The notes under the pieces are model-generated. The model was not told the DNA's origin. It searched no databases and worked only from the letters and a program-made list of their open reading frames with translations. Of a DNA stretch of 64,000 nt, positions 26,452 through 36,038 are shown piece by piece. The stretch is taken from positions 62,001 to 126,000 of the forward strand of contig NZ_BOOP01000022.1 in the NCBI RefSeq assembly GCF_016863295.1. Direction: 5' to 3'. The stretch is from Planotetraspora phitsanulokensis (lineage in GTDB: Bacteria; Actinomycetota; Actinomycetes; Streptosporangiales; Streptosporangiaceae). The position numbers and the translations under genes are program-made. The stretch's first letter is position 1; each line of letters starts with the position of its first letter.

Positions 26452-27652
26452 GCGAGACGCTCCCTTCGGTCACGTCGAATCGGGACCCTGCGAGCTGGGC
26501 AGGGACGTCGGCCGGCACCGCGGCCGTGATCAGGACCTGCTCGGCGGGGGCGACGATGTCGGTCAGCCGCCTGCGCCGCTGGTCGTCGAGTTCGGCGAAG
26601 ACGTCGTCCAGGATCAGCACCGGGTCGCCGCCGTCCGAGCGCAACAGGTCATAGGCCGCCAGCCGCAGGGCCAGGGCGAACGACCACGATTCGCCGTGGC
26701 TCGCGTAGCCGCGCGCGGGCAGCTCGCCGAGGGTCAGCAGCAGATCGTCGCGATGCGGCCCGACCAGGGTGACGCCCCGGTCCAGCTCCGCCTGCCGTAC
26801 CTCGGCCAGACCGACCCGGAGTCGCTCGGCCAGATCCTCACGGTTTATCCCCAGAGTGGGGACATCTGTGGACAACGTGTCGTCGGCCCGGTCCTCGTCG
26901 GCCGAACCCCGATACTCGAGGCCCGCCGGCGCGGAGTTCGGCGCGAGAGTGGCGTACGCCTTCGCCACCAGGGGGCGCAGCGCCTCGACCAGGTCGAGCC
27001 GCCCGGCCAGGAGTTCGGCGCCGTGCCGTACGAGATGGGAGTCCCACACCTCGAGCGTGCTCATGACGTCGCCGGCCCCGGCGGCCGCGAAGGCGGAGTC
27101 GTCGTCCTGCCTGCGTGAGCCGCGCCGCCGGCCTGTCCGGGTGGCCGCCGCCGTCCGCAGCAGGGCGTTGCGCTGCTTCAGCACCCGGTCGTAGTCGGCG
27201 CGGACCCCGGCGAACCGCGGGGCCCGGGCGACCAGCAGGTCGTCGAGGAACTTGCGGCGCTCCGACGGGTCTCCCTTGGAGAGGGCGAGATCCTCTGGCG
27301 CGAAGAGCACCGTCCGGAGCAGGCCGAGGGCCTCGCGCGGCCGCGGAACGGGGGAGCGGTTGACCCTCGCGCGATTGGCCCGGCCGGGGTTGATCTCCAG
27401 CTCGATCAGCGCCCGGCGGTCGTCCTTGACGACCACCGACCGGATGATCGCCCGCCCCGCGCCCTGCCGTACGAGCGGGGCGTCCGTCGCGACGCGGTGG
27501 CTGGAGTGCGTCGCGAGATAGCCGACGGCTTCGATCAGGTTGGTCTTCCCCTGCCCGTTGGGCCCGACGAAGGCCGTCGCCCCCGGTTCGAGATCGAGCT
27601 CGACCGCGGGGTACGACCGGAAGTCGGTGAGGGAGAGGCTGGCCACATACAC
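26441..27652 (-). CDS. recF: DNA replication and repair protein RecF
   Basis: A 403-residue SMC-like ABC ATPase of the RecFOR gap-repair pathway. Walker A is GPNGQGKTN (about 30-38), the signature region is [17 protein letters not shown] (about 315-331) and Walker B is [14 protein letters not shown] (about 342-355). The N-terminus [20 protein letters not shown] is canonical. A non-conserved basic insertion ([14 protein letters not shown]) lies near residue 178. It sits between gnd and dciA, on the standard dnaA-side operon. Confidence 0.96.
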   Translation of the reverse strand: MYVASLSLTDFRSYPAVELDLEPGATAFVGPNGQGKTNLIEAVGYLATHSSHRVATDAPLVRQGAGRAIIRSVVVKDDRRALIELEINPGRANRARVNRSPVPRPREALGLLRTVLFAPEDLALSKGDPSERRKFLDDLLVARAPRFAGVRADYDRVLKQRNALLRTAAATRTGRRRGSRRQDDDSAFAAAGAGDVMSTLEVWDSHLVRHGAELLAGRLDLVEALRPLVAKAYATLAPNSAPAGLEYRGSADEDRADDTLSTDVPTLGINREDLAERLRVGLAEVRQAELDRGVTLVGPHRDDLLLTLGELPARGYASHGESWSFALALRLAAYDLLRSDGGDPVLILDDVFAELDDQRRRRLTDIVAPAEQVLITAAVPADVPAQLAGSRFDVTEGSVSRVR

Positions 27653-27731
27653 GCCGCAAGGCTACTAACGCCCAGGCGCCCGCGTCGTACGGCGGACGCG
27701 TTCGGTCCGGTCTGTCGGCCGGACCCCGATG

Positions 27732-28676
27732 TCAGTGCTGGGCTTCGCGCGGCGGGGCGACGTCGGCGCCGGGGGCGTCCGCGCCCTTGCCCTCCTGGCC
27801 TTCCGCCGAGGCGACCGCGTGCCCGCCGAACTGGTTGCGCAGCGCGGCGATCATCTTCATCGCGGGGGAATCCGCCTGACGCGAGGTGAAGCGCGCAAAG
27901 AGGGCGGCCGTGATCGCCGGAAGCGGCACCGCGTGGTCCACAGCCGCCTGCACCGTCCAGCGGCCCTCGCCGGAGTCCTCCGCGTACCCCTTGAGCTCGG
28001 ACAGGTCGGGGTCCTGCTCCAGGGCCCGCACCATCAGGTCGAGCAGCCAGGAGCGGATGACCGTGCCGTGGCGCCAGCTCGCGAACGCGCCGGGGACGTC
28101 GGTGACGACGTCACTGGCCTCCAGCAGCTCCCAGCCCTCGGCGAAGGCCTGCATCATGCCGTACTCGATGCCGTTGTGGACCATCTTCGCGAAGTGGCCG
28201 GCGCCGACCGGACCGGCGTGGACGAACCCGTCCGGGCCCTCAGGCTGGAGCGTGCCGAAGACCGGGTCGAGCCGCCGCACGTCCTCGGCCGCGCCGCCCA
28301 CCATGAGGGCGTAGCCGTTCTGCAGCCCCCAGACGCCGCCGCTGACCCCGACGTCGACGAAGCCGATGCCCTTCTCGGCGAGGTCGGCGGCGTGCTGCTG
28401 GTCGTCCTTGTAGTGCGAGTTGCCGCCGTCGATCACGAGGTCACCGGGGGAGAGCAGATCACGCAGGTGGTCGATCGTGGCGCGGGTGGGCTCGCCGGCG
28501 GGCACCATCACCCACACGGCACGGGGTGCCTCAAGCCTGTCCACGAGGTCGGCGAGACTGCCGACGTCGCTGACAGCGGGATCGCGGTCGTAGCCGACCA
28601 CGTCGTGACCGCCGCGGCGAAGCCGCTCGGCCATGTTCCCGCCCATCTTGCCAAGACCGATCATGCCGATCTGCAT
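27732..28676 (-). CDS. gnd: 6-phosphogluconate dehydrogenase, decarboxylating (short form)
   Basis: A 314-residue enzyme of the oxidative pentose phosphate pathway. Rossmann motif MIGLGKMGGNMAERL (about 4-18), substrate motif DGGNSHYKDD (about 91-100), GVSGGVWGLQNG, and the catalytic-Lys segment GAGHFAKMVHNGIEYGMMQA. The short length (usual long form about 480) and the motif set fit the NAD-preferring YqeC/Gnd2 type. ATG at 28676 follows AAGGGG at good spacing; GTG 28685 upstream overlaps that site. A gene for this form between dnaN and recF is typical of actinobacteria. Confidence 0.93.
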   Translation of the reverse strand: MQIGMIGLGKMGGNMAERLRRGGHDVVGYDRDPAVSDVGSLADLVDRLEAPRAVWVMVPAGEPTRATIDHLRDLLSPGDLVIDGGNSHYKDDQQHAADLAEKGIGFVDVGVSGGVWGLQNGYALMVGGAAEDVRRLDPVFGTLQPEGPDGFVHAGPVGAGHFAKMVHNGIEYGMMQAFAEGWELLEASDVVTDVPGAFASWRHGTVIRSWLLDLMVRALEQDPDLSELKGYAEDSGEGRWTVQAAVDHAVPLPAITAALFARFTSRQADSPAMKMIAALRNQFGGHAVASAEGQEGKGADAPGADVAPPREAQH

Positions 28677-28770
28677 GTGAGCCACCCCTTAGCCCTCGCG
28701 GATCCAACGCGAGGCACGTCTACCCGTAAAGAGGCCCTCGATTCGGCCCCGGTAGATGGTACGCCCCGGG

Positions 28771-29910
28771 TCAGCTGGACAGACGGATGGGCATGATGAG
28801 GTAACGATAGTCCTGGATTTCCCCGTCATCCACAGGCTTTCCCCCGGTGAGGATGGCGGGCTTGGTGGACGTCGTGAACTGCAGGCGCGCCACGTCGGAG
28901 TCGATCGCGCCGAGCCCCTCCAGCAGGAACTGGTGGTTGAAGGCGATGTTGATCTCGTCGCCCTCGAACTCGACCGGCAGCGCCTCCACCGCCTGGGCCT
29001 CGTCGCCGCTGCCCGCCTCCAGGATGACCTCCTCGCCGCGGAAGGCCAGCCGTACGGGGGTGTTCCGCTCGGCCACCAGCGCGACGCGCTTGACGGCCTC
29101 CACGAACGCGGCTGTGGACAAGTCCGCGCGTGCGGAGAACTGGGTCGGCAGCAGCGAGCGGTACTTGGGGAACTCGGGATCGAGCAGCCGCGTCGTGGTC
29201 CGCCGGCCGGAGCTGGAGAAGCCGATCATCCCCTCGCCGGTGCCGCCCGCGGAGCTGAGCGCGATCTCGACCTGCGCGCCGGTGGCGCCCAGCGCCTTGG
29301 CCGTGTCGGCCAGGGTCCGTCCGGGCACCATGGCGATCGCCTGGAAGTCGGGCTGCTCGGGCTGCCACTTCAGTTCGCGTACGGCCAGGCGGTAGCGGTC
29401 GGTGGCGGCGAGGGTGACCGTGTCGCCCTCGATCTCCATCCGGACGCCGGTGAGCATCGGCAGGGTGTCGTCCTTGCCCGCGGCGACGGCGACCTGGCCG
29501 ACGGCCGAGGCGAAGACGTCGCTGCCGATCCGCCCGGCGGCCGGGGGCATCGCCGGAAGGGACGGATAGTCCTCCACCGGCATGGTCAGCAGGGTGAAGC
29601 GTGCGCTTCCACAGGTGACGACCGCCTTGGGACCGTCGACGACGAAGTCGACCGGCTGAGCGGGCAGCGCCCTGGTGATCTCGGCGAGGAGCTTGCCCGA
29701 CACCAGCACCACACCGGGTTCGCCGACTTGGGGGTCGAGGGTCACCTCCGCCGACACCTCGTAGTCGAAGCCGGAGAGCTTGAGTTGCTGCTCCTCCGTG
29801 ACCTCGAGCCTCATGCCCGCCAGCACCGGCACCGAGGGCCGGGCCGGAAGGCTGCGCGCGGTCCACGCCACGGCCTCGGCGAGCACGTCGCGATCGATCC
29901 GGAACATCAC
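28771..29910 (-). CDS. dnaN: DNA polymerase III beta subunit (sliding clamp)
   Basis: A 379-residue clamp of three repeated domains; the start MMFRIDRDVLAEAVAWTARS and the end YRYLIMPIRLSS are canonical, the final segment forming part of the peptide-binding pocket. Motifs such as LTGVRMEIEGDTVTLAATDR and FNHQFLLEGL are conserved. GTG at 29910 is preceded by AGGAGG at about 10 nt, with ATG as the next codon. Encoded next to oriC. Confidence 0.97.
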   Translation of the reverse strand: MMFRIDRDVLAEAVAWTARSLPARPSVPVLAGMRLEVTEEQQLKLSGFDYEVSAEVTLDPQVGEPGVVLVSGKLLAEITRALPAQPVDFVVDGPKAVVTCGSARFTLLTMPVEDYPSLPAMPPAAGRIGSDVFASAVGQVAVAAGKDDTLPMLTGVRMEIEGDTVTLAATDRYRLAVRELKWQPEQPDFQAIAMVPGRTLADTAKALGATGAQVEIALSSAGGTGEGMIGFSSSGRRTTTRLLDPEFPKYRSLLPTQFSARADLSTAAFVEAVKRVALVAERNTPVRLAFRGEEVILEAGSGDEAQAVEALPVEFEGDEINIAFNHQFLLEGLGAIDSDVARLQFTTSTKPAILTGGKPVDDGEIQDYRYLIMPIRLSS

Positions 29911-30435
29911 GGGGATCAGCCTCCTGGGTTTCGCTGCATCGTCAAGTGTGCACTCTCTGAGCCCCTGGCTCCTCCAGAACCCCTTCTATGGTTCTTGAGT
30001 TCTTAGGAGAGAGATATATAGGTCTTCTCATTAGGGGCCGTGGATATGTGGATGTCGAGCATGTTCGCAGGTCAGGACCAAGGTTTAATCCACTGCGGGT
30101 GTGGGTGAGAGGTGCATGTGAAGCCTGTTGCTGTGGGGGACGACGGCTTCCCCACAGCGGTTCCCCAGTCTCGAGGCCGTTCGTCCACGAGTTACCCACG
30201 AGGTTTCCACCGGTTGTCCACGGGGTACGAGGCGCCGCCGCGAGGTGCGGAAACGGCCGCGCACAGGGCTTCCCCAAGTCGTCCACGAGTAGTCCCCAGG
30301 CCATCCCCAGGATTTCCCCACATCCGTCCCCACCTCTTAATGGCCTATTTCGGGTAACCAACGGGCCGGTGACGGCCGGAAGGCGTCACGGGCGTGTGCA
30401 GGGTTTGATCCACAGCGATATCCACAGGCTGTGCA
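29911..30435. other. oriC: Chromosomal replication origin oriC (dnaN-dnaA intergenic)
   Basis: A 525-bp non-coding region with many DnaA-box-like 9-mers in one orientation: TCGTCCACG (30181), TTACCCACG (30192), TTGTCCACG (30214), TCGTCCACG (30279), TGATCCACA (30406), ATATCCACA (30418), plus several weaker CCCCAC forms. The A/T-rich segment 29990-30035 (including GAGAGATATATAGG) is a plausible unwinding element. Position between dnaN and dnaA, and divergent gene orientation on both sides, support the call. Confidence 0.88.
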
Positions 30436-32055
30436 TCACGCGTTGCGTGCGCGCTGCTTAACCCGGGTCGTGAGCTCGTTGACCTGGTTGTACATCGAGC
30501 GGCGCTCCGCCATGAGCGAGCGGATCTTACGCTCCGCGTGCATCACCGTCGTGTGGTCGCGGCCGCCGAACTGCTGTCCGATCTTCGGGAGGGACAGGTC
30601 GGTGAGCTCGCGGGCCAGGTACATGGCGATCTGCCGGGCGGTGACTAAGGCACGCGACCGCGAGCTGCCGCACAGGTCGTCGAGCGACACCCCGAAGTAC
30701 TCGGCCGTCGTCGACATGATGAGGGAGATCGTGATCTCGGGGCTGGCGTCCTCGCTGATGAGGTCCTTGAGGACGATCTCGGCCAGCTGGATGTCCACAG
30801 ACTGCCGGTTGAGGCTCGCGAACGCGGTGACCCTGATGAGGGCCCCCTCCAGCTCGCGGATGTTGGTGGCGATGCGGCTGGCGATGTACTCGAGCACATC
30901 AGGAGGCGCGGCCAGCCCTTCCTGGATGGCCTTCTTCCTGAGGATCGCGATGCGGGTCTCCAGCTCAGGCGGCTGGACGTCGGTGATCAGGCCCCACTCG
31001 AACCGGTTGCGAAGGCGGTCCTCCAGCGTGACAAGCTGCTTGGGCGCCCGGTCGCTGGAGATCACGATCTGCTTGCTCGCGTTGTGGAGGGTGTTGAAGG
31101 TGTGGAAGAACTCCTCCTGCGTCTGTTCCTTGCCCTCCAGGAACTGGATGTCGTCCACCAGCAGGATGTCCACAGCTCGATAGCGGGAGCGGAACCCGTC
31201 GGCCTTGTGGTCGCGGATCGAGTTGATGAAGTCGTTGGTGAACTCCTCGGAGCTCACGTATCTCACCCGGGCGCCGTCATAGAGGCTCTGGGCGTAGTGG
31301 CCGATCGCGTGCAGCAGGTGCGTCTTGCCCAGTCCGGAGTCCCCGTAGATGAACAGGGGGTTGTACGCCTTGGCCGGCGTCTCCGCGACGGCGACCGCCG
31401 CGGCGTGGGCGAACCGGTTGCTCGCGCCGATGACGAAGGTCTCGAAGGTGTACTTCGCGTTGAGCCTGGCCGGCTCGCTGCTGGTCCTCGAGCCCCGGCT
31501 GTCCCACCGGTTCTGCACGGGCTCGGGCTTGGGCGCCGGAGGCGGCTCGGGGGAGTAGACGGGGGTCGGCTGTGGATACTGCTGCGACCCGTAGGGCTCC
31601 TCCACGGGCGCGGGGCCGTCCTGGCCGAAGGAGGGGAAACCCTGCTGCTGTGGACGGTGTTGTGGATAGTCGGTGGACGGGCCGAGAGGCTCGGGCCGAT
31701 GTTGCCTGCCGTAGCCGGGCTGCGGCTGTCCACCGTGGGGATAACCCTGATCTTGCTGCTGGGGATAGCCGTCGTGCTGGGCGCCGGTGGTGGACGCCGC
31801 GCCGGCGTCGACCATGACCGCGATCCGCACTGGGCGGCCGAACTCCTGGGAGAGCGCGTGGGCGATCAGCGGCCGCAGCCGGACCTCGAGGACTTCCTTC
31901 GCGAAGTCGTTCGGAGCGGCCAGCAGGATCGTGTCGTTGATGAGGCCTGACGGCTGGGTCATCTGGAGGAATGCACGCTGTTGTCCCGAAACGCCCTCAT
32001 CGAGAAGGGTTCCGAGCGCCCGAGACCACACAGCGTTGAGGTCGACGCCTTCCAT
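30436..32055 (-). CDS. dnaA: Chromosomal replication initiator DnaA
   Basis: A 539-residue AAA+ initiator. Domain I (1-85) [15 protein letters not shown]; domain II (about 86-200) is long, Gln/Pro/Gly-rich and unstructured, as in actinomycetes; domain III has Walker [10 protein letters not shown] (about 239-247), Walker [10 protein letters not shown] and sensor [10 protein letters not shown]; domain IV ends with the DNA-binding signature [15 protein letters not shown]. It is adjacent to oriC, and DnaA boxes in its own promoter region suggest autoregulation. Confidence 0.98.
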   Translation of the reverse strand: MEGVDLNAVWSRALGTLLDEGVSGQQRAFLQMTQPSGLINDTILLAAPNDFAKEVLEVRLRPLIAHALSQEFGRPVRIAVMVDAGAASTTGAQHDGYPQQQDQGYPHGGQPQPGYGRQHRPEPLGPSTDYPQHRPQQQGFPSFGQDGPAPVEEPYGSQQYPQPTPVYSPEPPPAPKPEPVQNRWDSRGSRTSSEPARLNAKYTFETFVIGASNRFAHAAAVAVAETPAKAYNPLFIYGDSGLGKTHLLHAIGHYAQSLYDGARVRYVSSEEFTNDFINSIRDHKADGFRSRYRAVDILLVDDIQFLEGKEQTQEEFFHTFNTLHNASKQIVISSDRAPKQLVTLEDRLRNRFEWGLITDVQPPELETRIAILRKKAIQEGLAAPPDVLEYIASRIATNIRELEGALIRVTAFASLNRQSVDIQLAEIVLKDLISEDASPEITISLIMSTTAEYFGVSLDDLCGSSRSRALVTARQIAMYLARELTDLSLPKIGQQFGGRDHTTVMHAERKIRSLMAERRSMYNQVNELTTRVKQRARNA

Positions 32056-32625
32056 GGCTCCGCCCCTCCCTCCTTTGCGCGGCCCCCGCTCGCATGCCGC
32101 GATCCGTTTCCACTCCAGCCCGGCCCGGGATGGCCCGGCGGTGATTCAGCCCCCGTTAGCTGATCCACATGAGATCCACATGTTGTGCACAGTCTGTGCG
32201 ATGTTTCCCGGGCGCATTCACGGTGCCAGAGGGAAAGGCCGGAGGGTTGACAGTAGCGGCGGAGCAACATGCGTTCAAGACGTTGTCCACAAGCGTAGTG
32301 GGCTGTGGACGCCCGCCGTACGCGCTTGTTCCTTCCGGTGTGGCGAGCCTCCCGGCCCTTGTCGGGGCGGGTCACCCTCGCCTGTGGTGGCCTGCGCACT
32401 CACATGATCTGTTTTGTGGGGACGCGTCCGGAGATGGTGAACGACGGTTCGAGAGGGATAGAGTGGCCGGTCGGGTTTGACCTGGCGTGGGGTCGGCCCG
32501 TAACGTATGGCGGTCGGCTAATCACGCGACGGCTATTTCGCATGCCCACGCACTGACGAGCCGTACCCTTGGAATGTCCCGCGCCCGCAAACCTTGCGTG
32601 CGTATCTGAGCTTGGGAGCCCACTC
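32056..32625. promoter_or_regulatory. dnaA-rpmH intergenic region with a second DnaA-box cluster
   Basis: This 570-bp divergent promoter region holds TGATCCACA (32161), AGATCCACA (32172), TTGTGCACA (32183) and a perfect TTGTCCACA (32283). These could mediate dnaA autoregulation or contribute to origin function. Promoters for dnaA (leftward) and rpmH (rightward) must lie here. No gene was recognised in it. Confidence 0.65.
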
Positions 32626-32763
32626 GTGAGCAAGCGTACGTATCAGCCGAACAACCGTCGCCGCGCGAAGACCCACGGCTTCCGGCTGCGCATGCGCACC
32701 CGTGCCGGCCGCGCGATCCTGGCCAGCCGGCGCCGTAAGGGCCGCGCCGAGCTGACCGTCTGA
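32626..32763 (+). CDS. rpmH: 50S ribosomal protein L34
   Basis: A 45-residue, highly basic ribosomal protein, [20 protein letters not shown] and then [20 protein letters not shown], matching L34 along its length. GTG at 32626 has GGGAG at 7-nt spacing. It begins the rightward operon from the origin. Confidence 0.98.
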   Translation: MSKRTYQPNNRRRAKTHGFRLRMRTRAGRAILASRRRKGRAELTV

Positions 32764-32779
32764 CGACGAGACGCCCGCC

Positions 32780-32811
32780 GTCGCCCGCCGTCCGTTCCGT
32801 CGGCGGGCGAC
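32780..32811 (+). other. Perfect 11-bp hairpin between rpmH and rnpA
   Basis: GTCGCCCGCCG and CGGCGGGCGAC pair perfectly around a 10-nt loop. No T-run follows, so it may be a partial attenuator or an RNA processing/stability element that lets rpmH be expressed more than rnpA. Confidence 0.6.
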
Positions 32812-32834
32812 AGCCGTAGTTGAAGGAACATGCG

Positions 32835-33212
32835 GTGCTGCCGTCCGCGTCGCGGATGCGACGAGGTGACCAATTCGCCGACGCGATACGCCGCGGGCGA
32901 CGCGCCGGCCGTCCGATGCTGGTCGCGCATTTCTCGGTGCGTGAAACCGACGAACCACCGGTGGTGGGTTTCGTCGTGAGCAAGGCGGTCGGGGGCGCGG
33001 TGATCAGGAACCAGGTCAAGCGCAGGCTCAGACACCTCATGCGGGACCGTGTAGCGCGGCTCCCGAGAGGTAGCCTGCTTGTGGTACGCGCCAATCCACC
33101 GGCCGCGTCCGCGCGAAGCGAGAATCTGGCCGCCGAACTCGACGTCGCGCTGGATCGTTTACTCCGGCGGCGGGGGTCCGAGTCCCGGACCCTGACGGAT
33201 GGACGGTCATGA
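32835..33212 (+). CDS. rnpA: Ribonuclease P protein component
   Basis: A 125-residue basic protein that binds RNase P RNA for 5' tRNA maturation. The RNR signature is [16 protein letters not shown] (about 56-71), and [19 protein letters not shown] is the typical N-terminus. GTG at 32835 is chosen with AAGGAA at 7 nt; TTG 32820 would precede it in frame. Its stop overlaps the yidD start. Confidence 0.95.
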   Translation: MLPSASRMRRGDQFADAIRRGRRAGRPMLVAHFSVRETDEPPVVGFVVSKAVGGAVIRNQVKRRLRHLMRDRVARLPRGSLLVVRANPPAASARSENLAAELDVALDRLLRRRGSESRTLTDGRS

Positions 33213-33532
33213 CAGTGGAGCAGCCGATTCCGGAATCCGGAATCGCGGTGACAGGCACGCAGCCGGAAGGCACGCCGAGCCCGGTCGCTCGAGTTCTGCT
33301 TGTCCCGATCCGGTTTTATCGGGCCTTCATCAGCCCGATGCTCGGCCCGCGCTGCCGGTTCGAGCCGTCCTGCAGCGCCTACGGCCTCGAGGCGATCACC
33401 GTTCACGGGGCGCTTCGCGGGGTATGGCTGACCGTTAGGCGTATCGGGCGTTGCCACCCGTTCCATCCTGGAGGTTTCGACCCGGTGCCCCCACCCCGAG
33501 TCCGGTCTCACGACGAAACGCAAGGGAGCTAG
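33209..33532 (+). CDS. yidD: Membrane protein insertion efficiency factor YidD
   Basis: A 107-residue protein with the YidD core: [20 protein letters not shown] and then [10 protein letters not shown] (about 34-63), followed by [18 protein letters not shown]. The three conserved Cys residues are present. ATG overlaps the rnpA stop (ATGA). It assists YidC-mediated insertion; the N-terminal 30 residues are an uncommon extension. Confidence 0.94.
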   Translation: MTVEQPIPESGIAVTGTQPEGTPSPVARVLLVPIRFYRAFISPMLGPRCRFEPSCSAYGLEAITVHGALRGVWLTVRRIGRCHPFHPGGFDPVPPPRVRSHDETQGS

Positions 33533-33536
33533 CTCG

Positions 33537-34490
33537 GTGGAGCTGCCATTCCTGAACTGGCTGTACACGATCGTGGCCTGGGTGATCACCCAGATCCACG
33601 CGGGGTACAGCCTGGTCATCCCCTCAGATAACGGGTTCAACTGGGCACTCACCATCATCACGCTCACCGTGCTGATGCGCCTGCTCATCTTCCCCCTCTT
33701 CATGAAGCAGATGCGTTCGTCGAGGAAGATGCAGGAGCTCGCCCCCAAGGTCCAAGAGCTGCGCAAGAAGTACAAGAACGACAAGCAGCGCATGAACCAG
33801 GAGGTCATGGCCCTCTACCAGGGTGCCGGGGCCAATCCTCTCGGCGGCTGCCTTCCGGTCGTCGCGCAGTTCCCGATCTTCATCTCGATGTTCACCGTGC
33901 TGCGGGCCATCGCGGAGGACCGTCCGTCCTTTGGCATGACGCGCGAACTGGTGGACAGCGCTCGCGCGGCCCACATCCTGGGCGCCCCGCTGCCGGCGAC
34001 CTTCTTCACCGGCGCCAGCGAGATCACGAAGTTCGGCGCGGACCCGGTGATCACCAAGATCGTGCTCGCCGTCTTCGTCGCGATCAGCTCGGGCACGACG
34101 TTCCTCACGGTCCGGCAGAGCGTGACGCGCTCGATGGCGCAGATGCCGGACAACCCGATGGCTCAGCAGCAGAAGATCCTGATGTACATCTCGCCGCTGT
34201 TCGCCGTCTTCAGCCTTAACTTCCCCCTCGGCTTGATCCTTTACTGGGTGACGACCAACCTGTGGACACTCAGCCAGCAACACTGGTTCTACAGTCGCCA
34301 TCCCATGCCGGTCGTCGATGAGAAGGGCAACATGGTGACGCCCGCACCGACCAACGGCATCTTCACCAAGCTGGTGGGCAAGCCGAAGGCCGCGTCTGAG
34401 CCGCCGCCGGCGCCGGCAGAGCCTAAGATCGTCCGTCAGCAGCCCACGCGCCAGCCTCGCAGCAAGCGCACCGGCAGCAAGAAGCCGTAG
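33537..34490 (+). CDS. yidC: Membrane protein insertase YidC
   Basis: A 317-residue Oxa1/Alb3-family insertase with five transmembrane segments. The first is LYTIVAWVITQIHAG; conserved are NWALTIITLTVLMRLLIFPL (with the groove Arg), QELRKKYKNDKQRMNQEVMA (the coiled cytosolic hairpin), GGCLPVVAQFPIFISMF and FPLGLILYWVTTNLWTLSQQ. A basic C-terminal tail can bind ribosomes. The GTG start is 5 bp after yidD. Confidence 0.96.
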   Translation: MELPFLNWLYTIVAWVITQIHAGYSLVIPSDNGFNWALTIITLTVLMRLLIFPLFMKQMRSSRKMQELAPKVQELRKKYKNDKQRMNQEVMALYQGAGANPLGGCLPVVAQFPIFISMFTVLRAIAEDRPSFGMTRELVDSARAAHILGAPLPATFFTGASEITKFGADPVITKIVLAVFVAISSGTTFLTVRQSVTRSMAQMPDNPMAQQQKILMYISPLFAVFSLNFPLGLILYWVTTNLWTLSQQHWFYSRHPMPVVDEKGNMVTPAPTNGIFTKLVGKPKAASEPPPAPAEPKIVRQQPTRQPRSKRTGSKKP

Positions 34491-34509
34491 CAGAAAGAGA
34501 GTCCCGGAC

Positions 34510-35004
34510 GTGACCGAAGCTGAGGACAGCCCGAAGCCTGCTCCCGACGTCGAGGCGTTGGAGCAGGAGGGGGAGATCGCGGCCGACTACCTCGAGGGCC
34601 TTCTCGACATCGCCGACATCGATGGCGACATCGACATGGACGTCGAGGGCGATCGTGCGGTGGTGTCGATCGTCGACATCAAGGGCGTCGACCTGACGGG
34701 TCCCTCCGGCGAGGTGCTCGAGGCGCTGCAGGAGCTCACCCGTCTCGCGGTGCACCGGCAGACCGGCGAGCGGTCCCGGCTCATGCTCGACGTCGGTCGT
34801 TACCGCGAGCGCCGCAGGGTGGAGCTCACCAAGATCGGCTCTGCCGCGGCCGTCGACGTCAAGCGCAGCGGCGAGCCCAAGGCGCTTAACCCGATGACGC
34901 CGTTCGAGCGGAAGATCGTGCACGACGCGGTCGCCGCGGCTGGACTCAGGAGCGAGTCGGAGGGCGAGGAGCCGCGTCGATTCGTGGTCGTCCTCCCCGT
35001 CTGA
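34510..35004 (+). CDS. khpB: Jag/KhpB RNA-binding protein (KH and R3H domains)
   Basis: A 164-residue protein: an acidic N-terminus, a KH domain (DYLEGLLDIADIDGDIDMDV to LALQELTRLAV-like region, about 28-90) and an R3H domain containing MTPFERKIVHDAVAA (about 130-144). It lies 20 nt after yidC as in most bacteria. It binds RNA and influences cell elongation and division in Gram-positives. The N-terminal Jag domain is missing, as usual in actinobacteria. Confidence 0.92.
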   Translation: MTEAEDSPKPAPDVEALEQEGEIAADYLEGLLDIADIDGDIDMDVEGDRAVVSIVDIKGVDLTGPSGEVLEALQELTRLAVHRQTGERSRLMLDVGRYRERRRVELTKIGSAAAVDVKRSGEPKALNPMTPFERKIVHDAVAAAGLRSESEGEEPRRFVVVLPV

Positions 35005-35017
35005 TCTCTTTGTACGG

Positions 35018-35056
35018 AAAGCCGCCGGACTCCTCGGAGCCGGCGGTTTTTCTTTT
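35018..35056 (+). terminator. Rho-independent terminator after khpB
   Basis: CCGCCGG and CCGGCGG pair with extra A-T pairs outside, followed by TTTTTCTTTT. It ends the rpmH-khpB operon. Confidence 0.9.
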
Positions 35057-35208
35057 CCACAGGTTCTGCTGTGGAAGCCGGTAGAGGCGGGGGCAACGCG
35101 CCCTCTGGGTCCCTCGCGGCAGGGCATGATTTGTCAGACACGACCTTCAGGTTCGTGCGGGGATGGGCCACTACCCTTGGCCCGAGAGTGTTCGCGAATG
35201 AGTGAGTG

Positions 35209-35898
35209 ATGACGGAGAGCAACGAGCTGCCCGAAGCGCCGGCCGTGGCGCGGGAGGTTTTCATCGGTGACGCGCTGGGCCGGGCACGGCTGTTCGCGGA
35301 GCTGCTCGCGGGACCGGGGGTCGTTCGCGGCCTGCTCGGGCCTCGTGAGATTCCTCGCATATGGGAGCGCCACCTGCTCAACTGCGCCGTCGTCGCCGAA
35401 GCGATCCCTCAGGACGCTCGCGTCGTAGACATCGGCTCAGGGGCGGGGCTGCCGGGCCTGGTCCTGTCGATCGTGCGCCCGGACATCCAGGTGACGTTGC
35501 TTGATCCGCTTTTGCGGCGAACCGTCTTCCTGTCCGAGGCGGTCGAGGCGCTGAAGCTCGATAACGCGGAGGTGGTGCGCGGCCGGGCGGAGGAACTCGC
35601 GGGCAACCGGACCTTCGACGTGGCGACGGCCCGTGCGGTCGCGCCCCTCGACCGGTTGCTCGAGTGGTCGCTGCCGCTTCTCCGTGAGGACGGGCAGTTG
35701 CTGGCGATGAAGGGGGAGCGGGCCGTCGAGGAACTCGAGGCGGCCAGACCGCGATTGAAGGCTTCCGGGGCGCGTTCGGCTGAGCTTGTTACGGTAGGGC
35801 GCGGTAGGGTCGAGCCGCCCGCCACTCTCGTTCGCGTTGTCGCGGGAGCATCCCCCGAGTCGAGTGGACGTGGTGCACGGCGGCGACGGAAGAGGTGA
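35209..35898 (+). CDS. rsmG: 16S rRNA (guanine527-N7)-methyltransferase RsmG
   Basis: A 229-residue SAM-dependent methyltransferase (GidB). Motif I is VVDIGSGAGLPGLVL (about 69-83), with VTLLDPLLRRTVFL and VATARAVAPLDRLLEW as later motifs. It methylates G527 of 16S rRNA; loss gives low-level streptomycin resistance in many bacteria. GTG 35206 and ATG 35209 are adjacent; ATG is used here. It precedes parA with a 141-nt gap, or overlaps it by 4 nt if the upstream parA start is used. Confidence 0.94.
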   Translation: MTESNELPEAPAVAREVFIGDALGRARLFAELLAGPGVVRGLLGPREIPRIWERHLLNCAVVAEAIPQDARVVDIGSGAGLPGLVLSIVRPDIQVTLLDPLLRRTVFLSEAVEALKLDNAEVVRGRAEELAGNRTFDVATARAVAPLDRLLEWSLPLLREDGQLLAMKGERAVEELEAARPRLKASGARSAELVTVGRGRVEPPATLVRVVAGASPESSGRGARRRRKR

Positions 35899-36038
35899 GC
35901 GTCTTGCTGGATGCGGCAGCGGGCCTGGGTTGGCCGACGACTCCGGTCGCCCTACCCTGGGAGATCGCGACAGCAAGCCGGCCGTCGGGGCTTGGCTGGC
36001 CTCGATTTTCCGTTTCGCAGGTCGAAAGGACGGCGACC

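Noticed and set aside
35895-36038. Upstream GTG as the true start of parA
   Set aside because: It would overlap rsmG and add 48 poorly conserved residues; the GTG at 36039 has a better-spaced GAAAGGAC. It cannot be excluded.
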